Positions 31,922 to 45,538 of a stretch of DNA of 64,000 bases are shown here, piece after piece (the stretch's first letter is position 1; the number at the start of each line of letters is the position of its first letter). The notes under the pieces are model-generated. The model searched no databases. It was not told the DNA's origin and was given only the letters and a program-made list of their open reading frames with translations. The stretch spans positions 113,332 to 177,331 of the forward strand of contig BEXV01000107.1 in assembly GCA_003118195.1 (NCBI GenBank). Reading direction: 5' to 3'. The position numbers and the translations under genes are program-made. This DNA comes from Hemicentrotus pulcherrimus (Eukaryota > Echinodermata > Echinoidea > Camarodonta > Strongylocentrotidae).

Positions 31922-32865
31922 TGTTATTACTTTAATGGCTTCATAAAATTATTATTGTATGTAGTTTTACACCTATTACAACAATAATTTACTACTCTTA
32001 TCGTTTACTGTTCACGACTAATGTAATAAATGTGAATGTGATATGTAAAGTAAAGTAAACTGAAACAGAAACTGAAAACTGAAACTGTAAAAACAAGGAT
32101 TGTTGGTCATAATTGTGCACTCATTGTGAAATGATTTTAATACATTTTTTTAAATGACTAATTACAGGTTCCAATTTCTTTTTTTATTGAACTAGACAAA
32201 TTTTATACAACAGATTGCCAAACTTTCTTTTAAACAATATTCGTTAAACTTGAAATAACAAACCTCTTATACATCCAAAACCAATTCATTTATTTCATTT
32301 ATTCCTGATCTATACAAATTTAAAAAATATTGAAAAAAAGAATAACATTTTAAACAGAATTGAGCATAACTACAATCTTCAGATATAAATATGTACAATT
32401 TCGCAATCTAAATGAATTGTAATAATAATTTTATGCTTTGCACAAATGCCAATTAAACCCACAGTGGAAGGACAAGTATATCAATAGTTTGGATGGGGAA
32501 TGCGGTTCGGGCCCAATTCCTCAAATAAACATCATTCAATTTGTCCACATTTTCAATTAAATATTATAAAGAGGATATTCTTGTGCATATTCTCATTCTT
32601 TCTGATATATCTTCAACTTTTCAATGGGTGATCAATTATACCACAGTGTGCAACTGAACCATGCGATCGTTGCATATACATTTTACGACCAATTTATTGA
32701 TTGGTTTTGTTACCATGTATAATTGACCTTAAATATTGGAATAGGGAATGGAAGAGGGACTGATAGAGAGAGAGAGAGAGAGAGAGAAAAAAAAAACCAG
32801 TCCCGAGGCAACTAATGCCCTTATCTTCCTCACACCACTTGTAGTCTTTAGTTCGTATTCGTGGT

Positions 32866-33041
32866 AAGAAGAAGAAGAAGAAGAAGTAGAAGGAGAAAGA
32901 GAAGAAGAAGAAGGAGAAAGAGAAGAAGATGAAGAAGAAGAAGAAGCAGAAGCAGAAGAAGAAGAAGAAAAAGAAGAAGAAACAGAAGAAAAGAAGCAGA
33001 AGAAGAAGAAGAAGAAGAAGAAGAAGAAGAAGAAGAAGAAA
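32866..33041. repeat. (GAA)n purine tract, about 175 bp
   Basis: It is nearly pure AAG/GAA repeats with few interruptions (AGTAG, GATG, GCAG). The strand asymmetry (all purine on plus) makes it a candidate triplex-forming tract. A (GA)n run lies nearby at 32766-32788. The long Phe/Leu-rich minus-strand frames here are by-products of the repeat. Confidence 0.9.
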
Positions 33042-34070
33042 GGGATAAGAAAAGAAAAGAGTGTACAGAAAGATGGTGGTGATGGGGTGAGTGGATGGGT
33101 AGAGAGGGAGAGGGGATAGGAAATGAAGAAAACATGAATGGATATAGCAAAAGAAATGAAAAGCGTTTGGCAAGTAGAATAAGAGAAAGAGAAAACAAGG
33201 TGCTGAAATGAGAGTTTCGTTATTTACCTCTAGAAGTTATCACATTGAAAATGATACGAAGTTCATTGACCTTCATCTCAAAATCAACAACAAACCTCGC
33301 TAAAAGATTATTAACTCTGGAATTTTAAATAAGGGTCCATACTATTTCATATAAAAGATATTCATATCTGTTTTACATGGCATACTCAGATCCGATTCAG
33401 ATATCTTCTAATCTTACCCATTTTTAAGCAAAATGAGAGACTAATACCCATGTCTCAATTAAGCACCGTAGTTACTGCCATTCATCTAGAGTAGATATTG
33501 AAGTAGCGAACCACTCATGTTCTCTGACTTTTTCATACATTAACATCCTTCGATCTCTAGGGCATTTTCCACGATCAATCACTCACCGAGATCTTTTTTA
33601 AGGACGACGGAGAGAAAATGAGCGCGCTCCTACATCGCATAAATTTAAAATGAGGTCCCATTCGCAAAGCTCTTTTCCCCCTTAAATCGTATTCCACCTG
33701 CCCCGTGCAGGGATACGCGAGTGTGTGCCCGTGTATCGCATCGCTAACAGCTTCCGAAATACAAACTCGACGAAAAAGCAAAGGAATAGTATTTGGTGTG
33801 CAGTTTATGTGTGCGTCCGCTTTCTCGTAAAAAGCAGGCAACAGATTTCTGCATGCGACTCTGACCGCGGCTGCTCGCTCGCTAGCCAGTCGGATTGCCT
33901 GTTACCTTTTATTTGGCGCATTAAATGCGAGAGCGCCACAGATATACCTAATGCACGCATTATGTATACAGGAGCGGCAGTGTTTACACTTGGTAACATA
34001 TATGCACACACACGGATTTTAAAACCCACGGGTGGTTTAATATTCGCGCTAATTTCTTCTTCGAACTAAA

Positions 34071-37000
34071 ATGGCGTTGCCCGACACATATTCTTTAAGA
34101 GTGGATATCTTGGACATCGTTTTCGCCGACGATGACGGTGAAGATTTTAGACCGGGGGATGTCATGCAAGGTTTCGTCCGTGTCGTACTGCAACACAAGA
34201 AGAGCTTCTTAGGTGAGCATCTTTAAGATACTCGGCATCTTGTATTGTATCGATTTACTTTGCGCGCATTCGCCTTGTCGCATTTTGTATTGAGCAGGTG
34301 TTAAATGCTTATCAAATAAGCAAGTCACAGTCGAGAAAAAGGAGTCAAATAGAAAAAAAAAGTGTCGATAATTTTGAAACACCTGTCACCATTTACTCAC
34401 TTAATGTTTCAATTTCCCGTTAACGGTCAGATAATTCGATAGGTCAATGTAAATATTAACATTGGTATGGTGCAGTACGTTTATAGGCCTTATGTTGCAA
34501 ATTAATTGATATTTTATATGAATATGTACATCAAATATCTTAGTACGTTATCTTCCCGGATCGCCGCATAATTATGGTGACCAGAATAGCAATGAGGACT
34601 TTCCAGTAAATAGGGGTCTTTGAACAAATCCCACTTTAAAAGTGGGATTTGTGAATGAACCATAACTAGTAATAGTAGGGTATACTTTTGGGTAACCTGT
34701 AAGCTAGCCCACATTGTGGACGATTTTGCATGTGACTTTTCTTATTACTATGCACATTACCTGTTGTTCCATTTTTCTTTGATAGATATTGACATCAAAA
34801 TCAAAGGAAAATCGGTAACTCACTGGACAAAAGATGACAAATCATTTGCTTCGACAGAGTACTTCTTCAAAGACAGTTGGATATTGTACGGTGAAGGTAA
34901 CTGTTGTGTGCAAATTGTGATGAGGAACGGGTTTGTGAATGGGAGGTCGTATTCTTCGGGAGTAATGCTTATCTAGAAAATAAGAGATAAACGCAAGTTT
35001 AATTTTTCACATATTTTGTATCTATCAATCCATGTCGCGCAATAACATTAACTACCTATAGAATTTGCTTTGTGTCTAAAGAGACTCATTTCTATACCCC
35101 TTTGTGATTTTATATAAAAAAAAAAAAAAAAAAAAAATAAAAAAAAAAAAAAGAGAGAGAGAAAGAGAGAGAGAGAAAGAGAGAGAGAGAGAAGAAAAAG
35201 AAAAAAAAAAAAAGAAAAAAGAAAAAAAAACAAAAAAAAAAAAAAATAAAAAAAAAAAAAAAATAAAAAAAAAAAAAAAAAAATTTTAAAAAAATTTTAA
35301 AATTTTTAAATAGACTTTCGAAATAAATTAAGTGCTCTTTAACCCATCAATCCCCAATAGTCATGACAATCTGACCCAAACATTCAAATTGAAGGAAGGG
35401 AAAATTGATAGTCCAACTGATTTATTTTATATGAGAGAGATAGAGATGATAAGAGATAGATAGATAGGAAAAAAAAAAAGAAAAAAAAGAAGAAAAAAAA
35501 AAAAAAAAAATAAAAAAAAATAGGGGAGACAAACATTAAATACATGTAAGGTCAGCACTAGGGCTGGTTTATCGGGAAATTAAGGAATAATTCATTCTCT
35601 TAAATAATATAAATAAAAAAGGCCAATACTCATACGAAAGCGAACAGAGATTTTGTTCAATGAAATGGGCTAAAACTTAATTTCAAAATTGAAAATACAA
35701 TTTCTCTTAAAGTTCTTCACTCCCACCGAAAATCAAGTTGAATAATTTTAATGAGATTGGTGCATTCAATTATATTTTACCAGAGACACAATCTCTGTTG
35801 GAATAGACATTCTTGAATATTTTTTAAAATGTGAAGGATCTATCAGAACAACAATAATATTATATATAATCGTTTCAACATAATCTCAAAATATGTCGTG
35901 AAATAATGTATTAATCGGAGGTTATTGGCACGCAAATAATTAAGCTTTCGGTGTTGATTTCATCGATCGTGTACCCGACATGCGCGTTGAAACCAAGGAT
36001 GTAATAATTATGACGGTGTTTGAGCAGTGATTGTCGTGGCACAGTATCAATTATCAGCCCCGACCGCAACATAAGCGGCATTCAACTTCGTTAAGCCGCT
36101 AAAGTCTGGAGTGTCACGTGATCAAGAAGCGTGCATGTGTTTTAATCAGGGCCTGAGGCGCCGCGTATATGGCGCCAATATACTCAATATTATGAGCGTT
36201 GTAAAATGGCCACTCATGTTGAAACTACAGATCATTGTATAGTCCAAAGTATATATCAAATAGTGGGGTAAAGTATAATTGAAAAGGATTGATAGTGGTG
36301 AGCAATTTGAATACTTTACTACAAGGTGGGATAAAGCGATAGGTATTTTAATTTATGATGGGAGCCATTGAATGATTTAAGGTCAAAGTAATAATACAGT
36401 GATATAAGACTATTGGACCGATTGTGTGAATGTGTGAGTCAATTTGATAAAGCGGGTCGTTAAATTTTAGACAAACACAGCTCTACCGCAGGAACCATAA
36501 TTGTATTTTGGTTATGCAATTAAGGTAGCATTCCAGGCAAGGGGTTTTGCACTGGCAGCATCGAAATTCACGGTGTGTGTTTTGATAGAGGGTTATTAAA
36601 ATTCAACTTTACAAGCCAAATATTTTTTGAGGATTTGTTTTTTCAGGGCATTCGAGATTCCAAGCATACGATCATTAAAATCTTCGTGTTCGCAATTACA
36701 CTTTTTTTCTTCTTAAAAACGATATTTCTTACTCAGTAATAATAAGTGATTAATATGTAATGCAAATTATGTATTTGATTTCGTAAGAACAAGAATCTAC
36801 TAGATTTGGGGAGGGGTGGCAACACACTTTTGTAAATATATAAATACGACGCATTTTGTTTGTTGATATAGGTACATTTCTGTCTACATGAATATTTACT
36901 GACATATCGCAATATTGCATAACTTTTTATGTTTAAAGAGAGATATTGGTGCATATTTTGTTGTATTTTTTAATATACCAATTAATCGATCTCCTAACCG

Positions 37001-40000
37001 ATTAACCCCTCCCATTCTCATCTCCCCTTTCGTCTCCTTTCAGTACCCCTGCCCTTTCCTGAAGTCATCCCAAAGCATAAATCTCGCCAATGTTTACGTA
37101 AAAGATTGAGAGTCCGATCACAAACGCTGGGCTAAAATGCTCGGGGGTGGTTTCAAAATGTCAATTACGTTCTTAACACGAAGTATGCATCTTATTTTCA
37201 ACCTCGTTGTCTGCGATTTAACCTCTTAAATTGTAATCCTGAGCAGTTTGCTTTCCTTTTAATTTATGATTTGAATCTCCATAATGAGTGATTTCACTGA
37301 ATTTGTATTGATTTTAATTTGCACTACTTTATGATCATTTTTGTATGATTCTATTCTGTCATATTGACCACAATCGCTGGACTAAAACGCTACGGGGCTG
37401 GAAGCAAAATGTCAAGAACTTCCTTCATACGAAATATGCATCCCACATTCTATTCTCAACAAGATTGTTTAAGATAATCTTGGACAATATTCCCATTTTC
37501 AAAATTCCTATCAAATTCATGATTTAAAGCTTCATTGGAGTCATAAACCTCTATTTCCTTTTTATTCTAAGAATACATTTTTTTTTTTGCGATTATTGCA
37601 ATTCATATAGAAATCAAAAGTGACATGTGAAATTAGGAAAGCTTCTTGCAGGCAGTGTCTCCGCCATTAATATCGATATGATTACCAGTATGAAACGTTT
37701 TACCAACTTAGATTAATATTTCCAATGAAACCTTATGTGGAGACGATCTTTACATTCTTATCCGTCATGAAACATTTTGACGAATGTCGTCGTCTTCGGG
37801 AACTAATTCACATTATTCACGTCGGTGATATTGTATTGATGCTATAAACACAGTGGCCTAGATCATGGTGGTGGTGGGGGAGAGGGTATACCTGTCTCAT
37901 TTAGTGGATGAAATGAGAGGGGAAAGGCCATCCACTATTATGGGGTAGGGTGTGGAAGGGGTCTTGTCATTTTCTTTTCACCTTCCTTCCCTATCTTCCT
38001 TTCGCTTTCCCCCTCATTTTTCTTTTTTCCTTCCTTTTTTTCTTCGACATTCGATGGAAGAGGGGCACATGCCCTACCCACCCCGAAGAGCTTCGCCACT
38101 GCTTCTATGATACACTTGGTTTCTTGTCGCCAGACTCATCCATTTCTTATGAACTCCCCCTTGTTGGTCGGGTCGATATTATAAACCATGCTTTGTAAAC
38201 ATGATACACATTCCCATTATGCTGTCAATGCCGTACGTAATGGGCTGAAGCCTTCGCTCGCAAATATGAATAAATGATATAAGATTCATCCAGTTGAGTG
38301 TTTGTCTCTGTGGAAAGGATACATAGATATAAATAGGTCAGTGTTTGTTTAAGGCACATTTTCCCTCGCTTTTCATTTGCCAGTTAGAATGATCTAATTT
38401 ACAAAACACTTTTGCTTCTAAGTTTGTATGCAAAGTATAGTTATTAATATGTATTTAGGTGAAAAGGATTTTGACGTCTAAAATTGCTTTTTATTTACTA
38501 AAATCGTTATTAACATATTAGTTAAATTATGAAAAAAGGGTAATGTGTGTGAGGGTTCATACAAGAGTCACAATTCATTGATAACACAGACGTATAAGAC
38601 CCACGTCGCACAATCATTTAATACCAAGGAATTAGTAAGATGTATAATAGAGGTCAATGGCGGGTTATTACAGCACAATGCTATACAGTCATGAGATATA
38701 TTTAGTCATTATTGCTACTTTGTGGAAGATGTATTTTACTGTTAATATGGCATGCTACGCCTTTACTTTAAGAGTAAATTTATATTTGTCTTGATCTGTT
38801 CTCAGTTAAGATAGCTCTTTAGATCATACACAATATTAGTTATTTAAAGTGAGTGCATGTCTAATTCAAAATAAAAAATACTTTGTTAACGATTCCTGAC
38901 TAAAGAGATTGGCTTTGAGACATAGTTTAAATTTTCTCAGAATTCTAATTTTGTACTAAACTATACTATCTTATTACAAAGTACAATAAAACATGAATAT
39001 ATGACCCATATGTTATTCAGAGTAATTATTACTCTAGTAATCTAGGGGCAGCAAGATAAAAAAATCATTGAGTAAAATATTTCTGTAGATAAAGACATGC
39101 GTATAGGTTAAAGTAGTATTTCGTTTCAAGTTCGTTTTGAGAGTAGAGTTTCAATTGCCTGGACTTTGAAATAAAAATTGTGTACGTTATGATATCAATC
39201 CGTTTCATAATATCAAAATATTTTAAAAGAGAATGTTATCAAATATTAATTTAAAGCAAGAAAATTGTTATGCAGAGGATGTTGATATGGATGTGTCATT
39301 CATGTTTTTCTCTCCCCCTTCCCCCAGTCCAAGGAGATAAAAGTCCAAAGACACTCTCACCCGGCGAACACAGATTTCCTTTCCAGTATCGATTACCAGA
39401 TGCCCTGCTTCCTCCCATCATCCGGAAGCAGTCAGGAGAGGTCAGCTATAACGTCCGGGTCAAGATTCATCGGTTGAATGACAAACCTGCTCACAAGGTC
39501 AAGAGACAGTTCAACATCAAAAGAGACCTGGACTTGAATGTTGTGGATGATATTCTGGTAAGGATCAAGGAAGGCGCGTCAAAGGATAATAATATAAATT
39601 TAAACTTAAACCAAAAAAAAAAAAAAAAATGAGTGTTATCTTTGATGGCTTCTAAGGTGATGATGTATTTGAGGTTTGGTGTTACACTTTGGACTTCGTA
39701 GTACTAGTAAGTCTATGATTACACCACATATTCTTTCGACAGGGTTAGTTGGCCCTGGAAAGGGCCCACTCATGCTCTGTCTCGAGGTTTCAATAGGTTG
39801 TACCCCCGACTTCAGGATTCAGTCTTTAGTCTTTAAAAAAAAAAAGTGTTTTATATGCTATCATGAAAATAAAGGAGAAATTAGAATACTTTTAAAATTT
39901 AAAAAAATTCAAACAAATTAAGAACAAAGGAATGCTCTTATGGAGCCCTTGATGTTTGGCAGAAGCGAAACATATCATATCCAAGTATTTAAATTTACAT

Positions 40001-43000
40001 GCAAGGATCAAAGCATTGTCCTGACAGAGGACGAGTTAGTTTGACCATCTCACAGTGGGGGAGAGGGATTCCACTCCTATAAAAGCCTTAATATTAGAAA
40101 ATAAATATCAACGGTCTTTACTGTGCTCATGATGTTTCATATCTACATCTCGAAAGGGTATTGACATTTAAAGCAAGCAGAAAGCAAAATAATCAAAATT
40201 TATCAGTAGGATTTTCTGTGTTTTGTTATGCTTAAAATAATTCTTTCTTAGATAATATATCTTTTGAAAATGAATTACACTGTCCCTTTAAAGTTAAAGT
40301 TATAAATGTGTACCACAGTAATATCATTTATTAACTACAAAACAAAATATGTAACACATATTTAGGACATTTTTATGTTGATATTCTGAGAAATAAAACA
40401 TTTAAAGATTAAAAAAAAAAATCTTCCTCATTAATTTACGAGAACAGGAACCCGTGATGAGGGAAAGCACCCAGACGCTGACGTCATGCTGTTGTCACGT
40501 GGGTCAGGTCACAGTCATGGTTGGGATAGACAAGGGAGGCTACGCAACGGGGGAGCCCATCATCCTCTCCGGGCAGGTGGAGGATGACGATGAAAGTACG
40601 GATCGCTACGAAATCCATGCAGCACTCATACAGGTACGCACCCCTTCTTATAATATGATGGAAAGATGTGGATGCAATACTTGAATTAAAGATGATGTTA
40701 AAGACCCTATTTGATGAAAATACAATTTGATATAAATTGAAAACTGAATGAAAGTAGAATACAGATATAAAGGAATAAAAAAGTATTTACTCGCTCATCA
40801 TTGCATAAAAGCAAATTAAAACATTATTTCCGCACCCCTCCAAATTACGGGCTAACAAGGCTCACATTTGCCGAAGTTACAGTGACGACATAACATGTGG
40901 AACTCATCGGTTCACCTATAAAGCTGAGGCATTGAGCAATGCTTGATTAATTAATTTGTATTTTACCTGTTTACATGCTTGTGTATTTATCTATTTTTTT
41001 ATGCTGATATTTGTTTTATTCTTACCAAACAGGGCCTCATGGAAGACCACCAAATTGGTGATATGTGCCACCTTGTATGAATATCAGAAATAAATAAATA
41101 AATGAATAAATAAATAAATAATACAAAGTCATTGTGAATATGCGTACTCCACATATTCAGATGATGTCATCAAGTCGATAGCAAGTTTTTAGGTCAACAT
41201 CTTCCGATATTCAAAGCTTTAGATTTTGAGTTTTCAGAGAATTGTTACTCCTCTGACAGACACTGAAATGACATATAATTGATATTACTGTAATCTATGG
41301 CTTATAAGCTTTCAGTTGATATATGATAATGTTCATCCATTTCATTTTTCAGTTCAGATACGGTCTTTAACATTACCAATAATTTGGTAGACAAGAGGCA
41401 AGTTACGATGGATGCAGGATCTTGACTGAGATTAGAACGGGTGTAAACTCGTAAATTTACACAAGTTTAACATGTTCTTCTGTAGAAAATCCTATCTTGT
41501 TTTTCATTTACACATATCTTTAATATCATGAAATTCATGAGTGAAGAATATTGAATCTGGTCGAAGGGTAGGGGGAGGGGGATGGGGACGTGCCTTTTTA
41601 TGCCTCATCTTTACTACTGAAATTAGCCCTGCTGGAAGCAAACTGTGAACTGTATGCATATATTATTCCGTATCCAGATTATAATGACAAAAAATGTTTT
41701 CTCGTATCGATGTGTATGTGCAAAGAAGTCTTACTGATTTAAAAAAAAAAATTCTGTCAAATTGTTCTTTTCTATTCAGGTTACGACATTTAAATCCAAA
41801 GAAGGCACATTAACGACTCGTGACGTCATGATTACGTCAGTCATGTCAGGTCACGTAGCGTGTGAGCCTCGGCGCCTTTCAAATCAAGCCATCTTCTTGC
41901 CCAGAGACCTGACACCGTGTGCCTTCCAAGGATGTTCAAATATCGCATTGGATTATGAGCTTGAGGTAAACAGAAATGAAAAAAATTGTAATGGAGGAAC
42001 TTTCAAGGAAAAAAATTCTGCTGGAATTGGAATCAAATATTATCCGGACCATTTTTGTTATTGTGCTCAAGTGCAAGATTGAACCGTTCAAAAGGTGTCT
42101 GAGTATTTTAATGAGAATTTTGCTACCAATTTCCGAGAAGGAACAAAGAAGGTCACCATATCCCAAAATTTACTAACCAAAAATAAAGACGACCACAAAA
42201 TAAAGACTGTATGCTTCCTGAATTTACGCTTGCTTGCTTTACTCGATTGCTAAATATTTGGGAACGGGGAAATTTGATTTTCAGACAAATGACGTCAGTT
42301 CCCTGTAACAATGTTTTTGAGTTCTTAAGTCCGCTATCTGATATACATTTTGTCAAGTATGATCCTGAGTGTGGATTATGTGGGGGTGTATGTCGCATGA
42401 AAAAAATATCTCTCAAATACAATGACGAACCAAAAACACGCACGCTTCTCTGTTAAATAGGTACTCGGTAGGATTCGACTGTCATTGTTGGTCAAACAGT
42501 TTTTGAGCGTCAAGTAACGCCTGGCTGCAATGATCCCCAGGGAGTGGAGAATGTGCACACAGTGTGTGCGGGAAAGCACTGAATCCAATGACCGGGGTAA
42601 TATATTTGTAAAGCCCTTAGAGACATTGTATTAAGCGCTTTATAAAAACTAAATATTATTATTATTCTCTGTATGACATGAAGCTTCTTTTTTTCTCACT
42701 TATATTGCTCTCAAAATGTTTACAAAATTAATAGTAAATTATTGGCAATTAACTTCCGAATTCGAAATCAATGTTACCTCCATTTACTTAGATCAAAGCA
42801 TACCTTGGCGGCAGCAAGCCGGTAGCTACGTTGAGCTTCCCCATCATCATCGGAACAATACCGGCACATCGGACCCTCCAGAGGCAACCACCGCCCCCAC
42901 CATTCTCCGTGAGACAACTCCCCGCGTCATACCAACCAAGACCGTCAGATATAGAAGGACAGTCAGCGTCATCGAATGGTAAGGAGGAGGGAGAGAAAAA

Positions 43001-43628
43001 AATGTGGAAGAATGAAGAGAAGAGTTTTAGAATAGAAGAAGAAAGATAAGATAACGAAATTGTTAGAGATGAGACGACCATAATGGTGTAAAATCAAAGA
43101 TAAGAAGAAAGCTAAGCGAAAAAGAAAGAGAAGAGAAAAATTTAGGAAATTCAGAAAAATGAAAAGATGATAGCAATAAAGAGAGAGAGAGAGGGAGAGA
43201 GAGAGAGAGAGAAACAAATACTTGACTCTAGAATACGAAAACAAAGTTTGGTAAAGTGATTAAAAAGTAATTACCGTTACTAAGACTGTGACGTTTATTA
43301 TCAAATGCATTAAAATGATGCAGGAACTTACCACGAAATACCGTCTTGTATGTTGTACACCTGTACACAAAAAATAGCATTACAAAATCACGATGATTAC
43401 TCAAAATATTTTTAAACATTTCAAATTAGAGACGATCAGTATACATGCCCAATTATCTTGTTTGTGTGCTTCTGGTCAGGTCTGCCACCGAGTTATGAGA
43501 CTGTCATGAAAGAGAAACAAACTGGGGGAGCAACAGAAGATGAGAAAGAAAGACTCTCGGTCGTTTCTGGCAGCACGCCCTCTTCGCCATTGGTTCAAGG
43601 AGATATGAAACATTATGGCGTGTTCTAG
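34071..43628 (+). CDS. Alpha-arrestin (arrestin domain-containing protein, ARRDC family)
   Basis: Alpha-arrestins are cytosolic/endosomal adaptors that recruit NEDD4-family ubiquitin ligases to membrane proteins such as receptors and glucose transporters. Exons: 34071-34212, 34786-34896, 39328-39557, 40448-40633, 41780-41965, 42792-42978, 43480-43628; phases agree, giving 396 aa (typical for the family). Arrestin_N covers about residues 7-155 (SLRVDILDIVF, then SPGEHRFPFQYRLP and VSYNVRVKIHR). Arrestin_C covers about 170-310 (GYATGEPIILSGQV, then LSFPIIIGTIP, the family's IGTIP ending). Residues 350-353 are PPSY, a WW-domain ligand; a proline run is at 318-322. Three adjacent cysteines (175-177) sit where ARRDC2/3/4 also have Cys. 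Only one PPxY is present, against two in vertebrate ARRDC3. Intron 2 is 4.4 kb. An AATAAA at 43660-43665 would give a very short 3' UTR. The exact vertebrate orthologue is not resolved. Confidence 0.93.
35115..35290. repeat. A-rich / AG-rich low-complexity tract
   Basis: Long A homopolymers with a central GAGAGA section, ending in A/T runs. It is in arrestin intron 2. Lys/Glu-rich and Phe/Leu-rich frames across it are artefacts of composition. Homopolymer lengths are unlikely to be exact. Confidence 0.85.
36114..36121. promoter_or_regulatory. TCACGTGA E-box in a GC-richer intron segment
   Basis: A perfect palindromic CACGTG with T and A flanks, the form preferred by MITF/TFE-type factors. 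Human ARRDC4 and TXNIP are regulated by MondoA/ChREBP through paired CACGTG-like boxes; here I see only one. Function is conjecture. Confidence 0.2.
41030..41123 (+). mobile_element. 3' end of a non-LTR retrotransposon (probable)
   Basis: AGGGCCTCATGGAAGACCAC followed by GGTGATATGTGCCACCTTGT and a terminal (AAAT)n run looks like the 3' end of a LINE with a short-repeat tail. No reverse transcriptase frame is present, so it is a 5'-truncated copy. It lies in arrestin intron 4. Confidence 0.4.
42540..42667 (+). mobile_element. SINE tail, 5'-truncated
   Basis: It contains GAATCCAATGACCGGGGTAA, GTAAAGCCCTTAGAGACA, TTAAGCGCTTTATAAA and a terminal (ATT)n, matching the 3' part of the SINE at 14493-14840. 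The tRNA-like head is not recognisable upstream. It lies in the last-but-one large intron of the arrestin gene. Confidence 0.7.
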
Positions 43629-45538
43629 CATTGACTTCTGTCAGCATTTTCCTTACGAGAATAAAAGATAGAACATTCCTGAATGTGTATGTTGTCTTAG
43701 GATTATGAACGTGGTACATGATATCCTCCAGAAGAACAGTTGAGACAGACCGAAACAAAAATGAAAGCGGGTTGTTTACGTCGGTAAAAATAGAAAACTT
43801 ATTTGTGCAATATGAATTTGTTGATATTAAAAGCATGGCGTCTGGATATGCATTTTTTTAAACTTTCCGTCATCCCTTAAAATACGTCAGTGACACATGA
43901 GAATAAGAAGCAATCAATATGCATTTCCAGCACGGTAGAAATTATGTAGAGATAAGAGAAGATCAGAATCGCAATACGCATGATTTGTATCTGCGCATAA
44001 TGCATCTCCATAATCTACACAGTGATTCTTCTTTTTTGCTATTCTTAAAAGGACCAAAACACTCGAAGCTCTAAGATGTAAGGGGATTCTCTCGGAGAAA
44101 CGATGCGCTGGGGAAATTCAGCATCTCGTTGCTTAGCAACAGACCCGAGACGTGAGAGAAGATACCCGATACCATCAATGCCTCCGTAAATGCGATGTAT
44201 ACCTTCGTTTGAATGAATGTAGGAACATGGCTGAAACTTGTGTTTTTGTCATAATGATATAGTGCAATTAGCAAACAGTGGAAGAAACTTACCAAATGCG
44301 AAGTTTGCGAATTTAGTGATCTTAAAGCTTATCTGCCGTAGTTTACAGGAGGGATTAGAGCGCCCTGCAAGGTCACTGGACAGGTGGTTATCTCATCAAC
44401 TCAGCTCTCAGTTAACATAAGAAAAAGAGGATCATGGGAGACCAATGGTCACCGATTAGGCACTGTTTGTTATATAGAGGGCGCAAGTAGCTACAAGTAG
44501 TGCAGTGGGCCTTTAAGTGTTTTCAGAACTTTCCATCACATCAATGACCGAAACAAACTGAAGTGAACACGCCCATTTCTATGCCTTGTTTAACTCTAGA
44601 TGATAAAATACGAAAATGTCTCGGTGTAATAGATAGACAGACAGAAAGTACCAACTGGTATGTAGAATTCTTTACTAAAACTGACATTAATTGTCAACCT
44701 CTACCATACACATGGTTAGTGGAGCCAGACGTAATCTCAGTGGAGGAACCGTCAATACAAGAAAATGAACTTTCGCTCTTTGTGCAAGATATAGAGAGGA
44801 GGATATGAAAACATTGAAGAAATTATAAAGTTATTATGGATATTGTAAATTCAGAAGTCTTTATTGTGAATAGCATATAATCATAAAGTGTTTTATTATG
44901 ACGTCATGGATGTGCAATTAAGTCGTTAAGGCAAAGCTGGAATTCAGGGTATGAAGGAGATATTGAGACAAATATATTTATATATTATTTATGTCATATA
45001 TTATGTGACCCGTTGGCCCAAAACTTCCAAAAAGTCGCTAAAAATATATTTTGTTTAACTTACCATCAGCTATTCCAAACATTCCTAAGGATAATAACAC
45101 TAATTGATTTATTAAAAATATACACTACAAATATACAATAGGAGCATCTATTGAGAGAAATCCCTTTTTTTTTGTTGCTTAATTTTTTGGTAGTTTTGCG
45201 CCGTCGGGTCTCATAACATTTTGGTTTATATATTGCGCTGTAAATAATAAGTCATCTTTTATTGATGCATTGGTATGATGAATTGAATTAAAACAACTTT
45301 ATTATAACAATTATAAATTGGCATATTGATTTACCATGCGTTTTCATTCCTTCTTACAGAACATTACTTCCAACCTGCCAGACATTGTATTCATCCTCAA
45401 TTTTTATATACTGTCACATTAATGAAATAACTACCAAATTAATTTTTTTCTAATTTTGGAAAGAAACAGAATAAAAATTCTTTCGTTTCCCCCCTTTTTA
45501 AAATTATTTTTTAAATACTTTTGTTTTACTTGATTGCG

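Larger units (their letters stand above)
28201..33560. other. Intergenic region between PRCC and the arrestin gene
   Basis: No coding exon was recognised. It holds GA repeats around the 585-N gap, a CT microsatellite near 30395-30425, SINE fragments, the tRNA-Lys sequence at 31849-31921, and the long GAA tract at 32866-33041. A CTACACCCCCTTAA box at 31417-31430 resembles the end of the MITE at 27102, without a visible partner. Confidence 0.5.
34897..39327. other. Large intron 2 of the arrestin gene
   Basis: 4.4 kb without coding sequence. It includes A-rich and AG-rich low complexity at 35115-35290 and 35470-35520. A GC-richer island at about 35935-36185 contains a TCACGTGA palindrome at 36114-36121. 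The rest is AT-rich with nothing recognisable. Confidence 0.6.

Noticed and set aside
32694..33198. Leu/Phe/Ser-rich minus-strand frames
   Set aside because: Translation of the GAA/TTC repeat, not a membrane protein.
33725..34069. 114-residue frame just before the arrestin start codon
   Set aside because: No domain, ends 2 nt before the ATG and lies in the likely leader/promoter; treated as chance.
42716..42982. Frame reading FEINVTSIYLDQS in the arrestin gene region
   Set aside because: Wrong frame. The real exon (42792-42978) is read one base over, giving IKAYLGGSKPVATLSFPIII, which matches the arrestin C domain.
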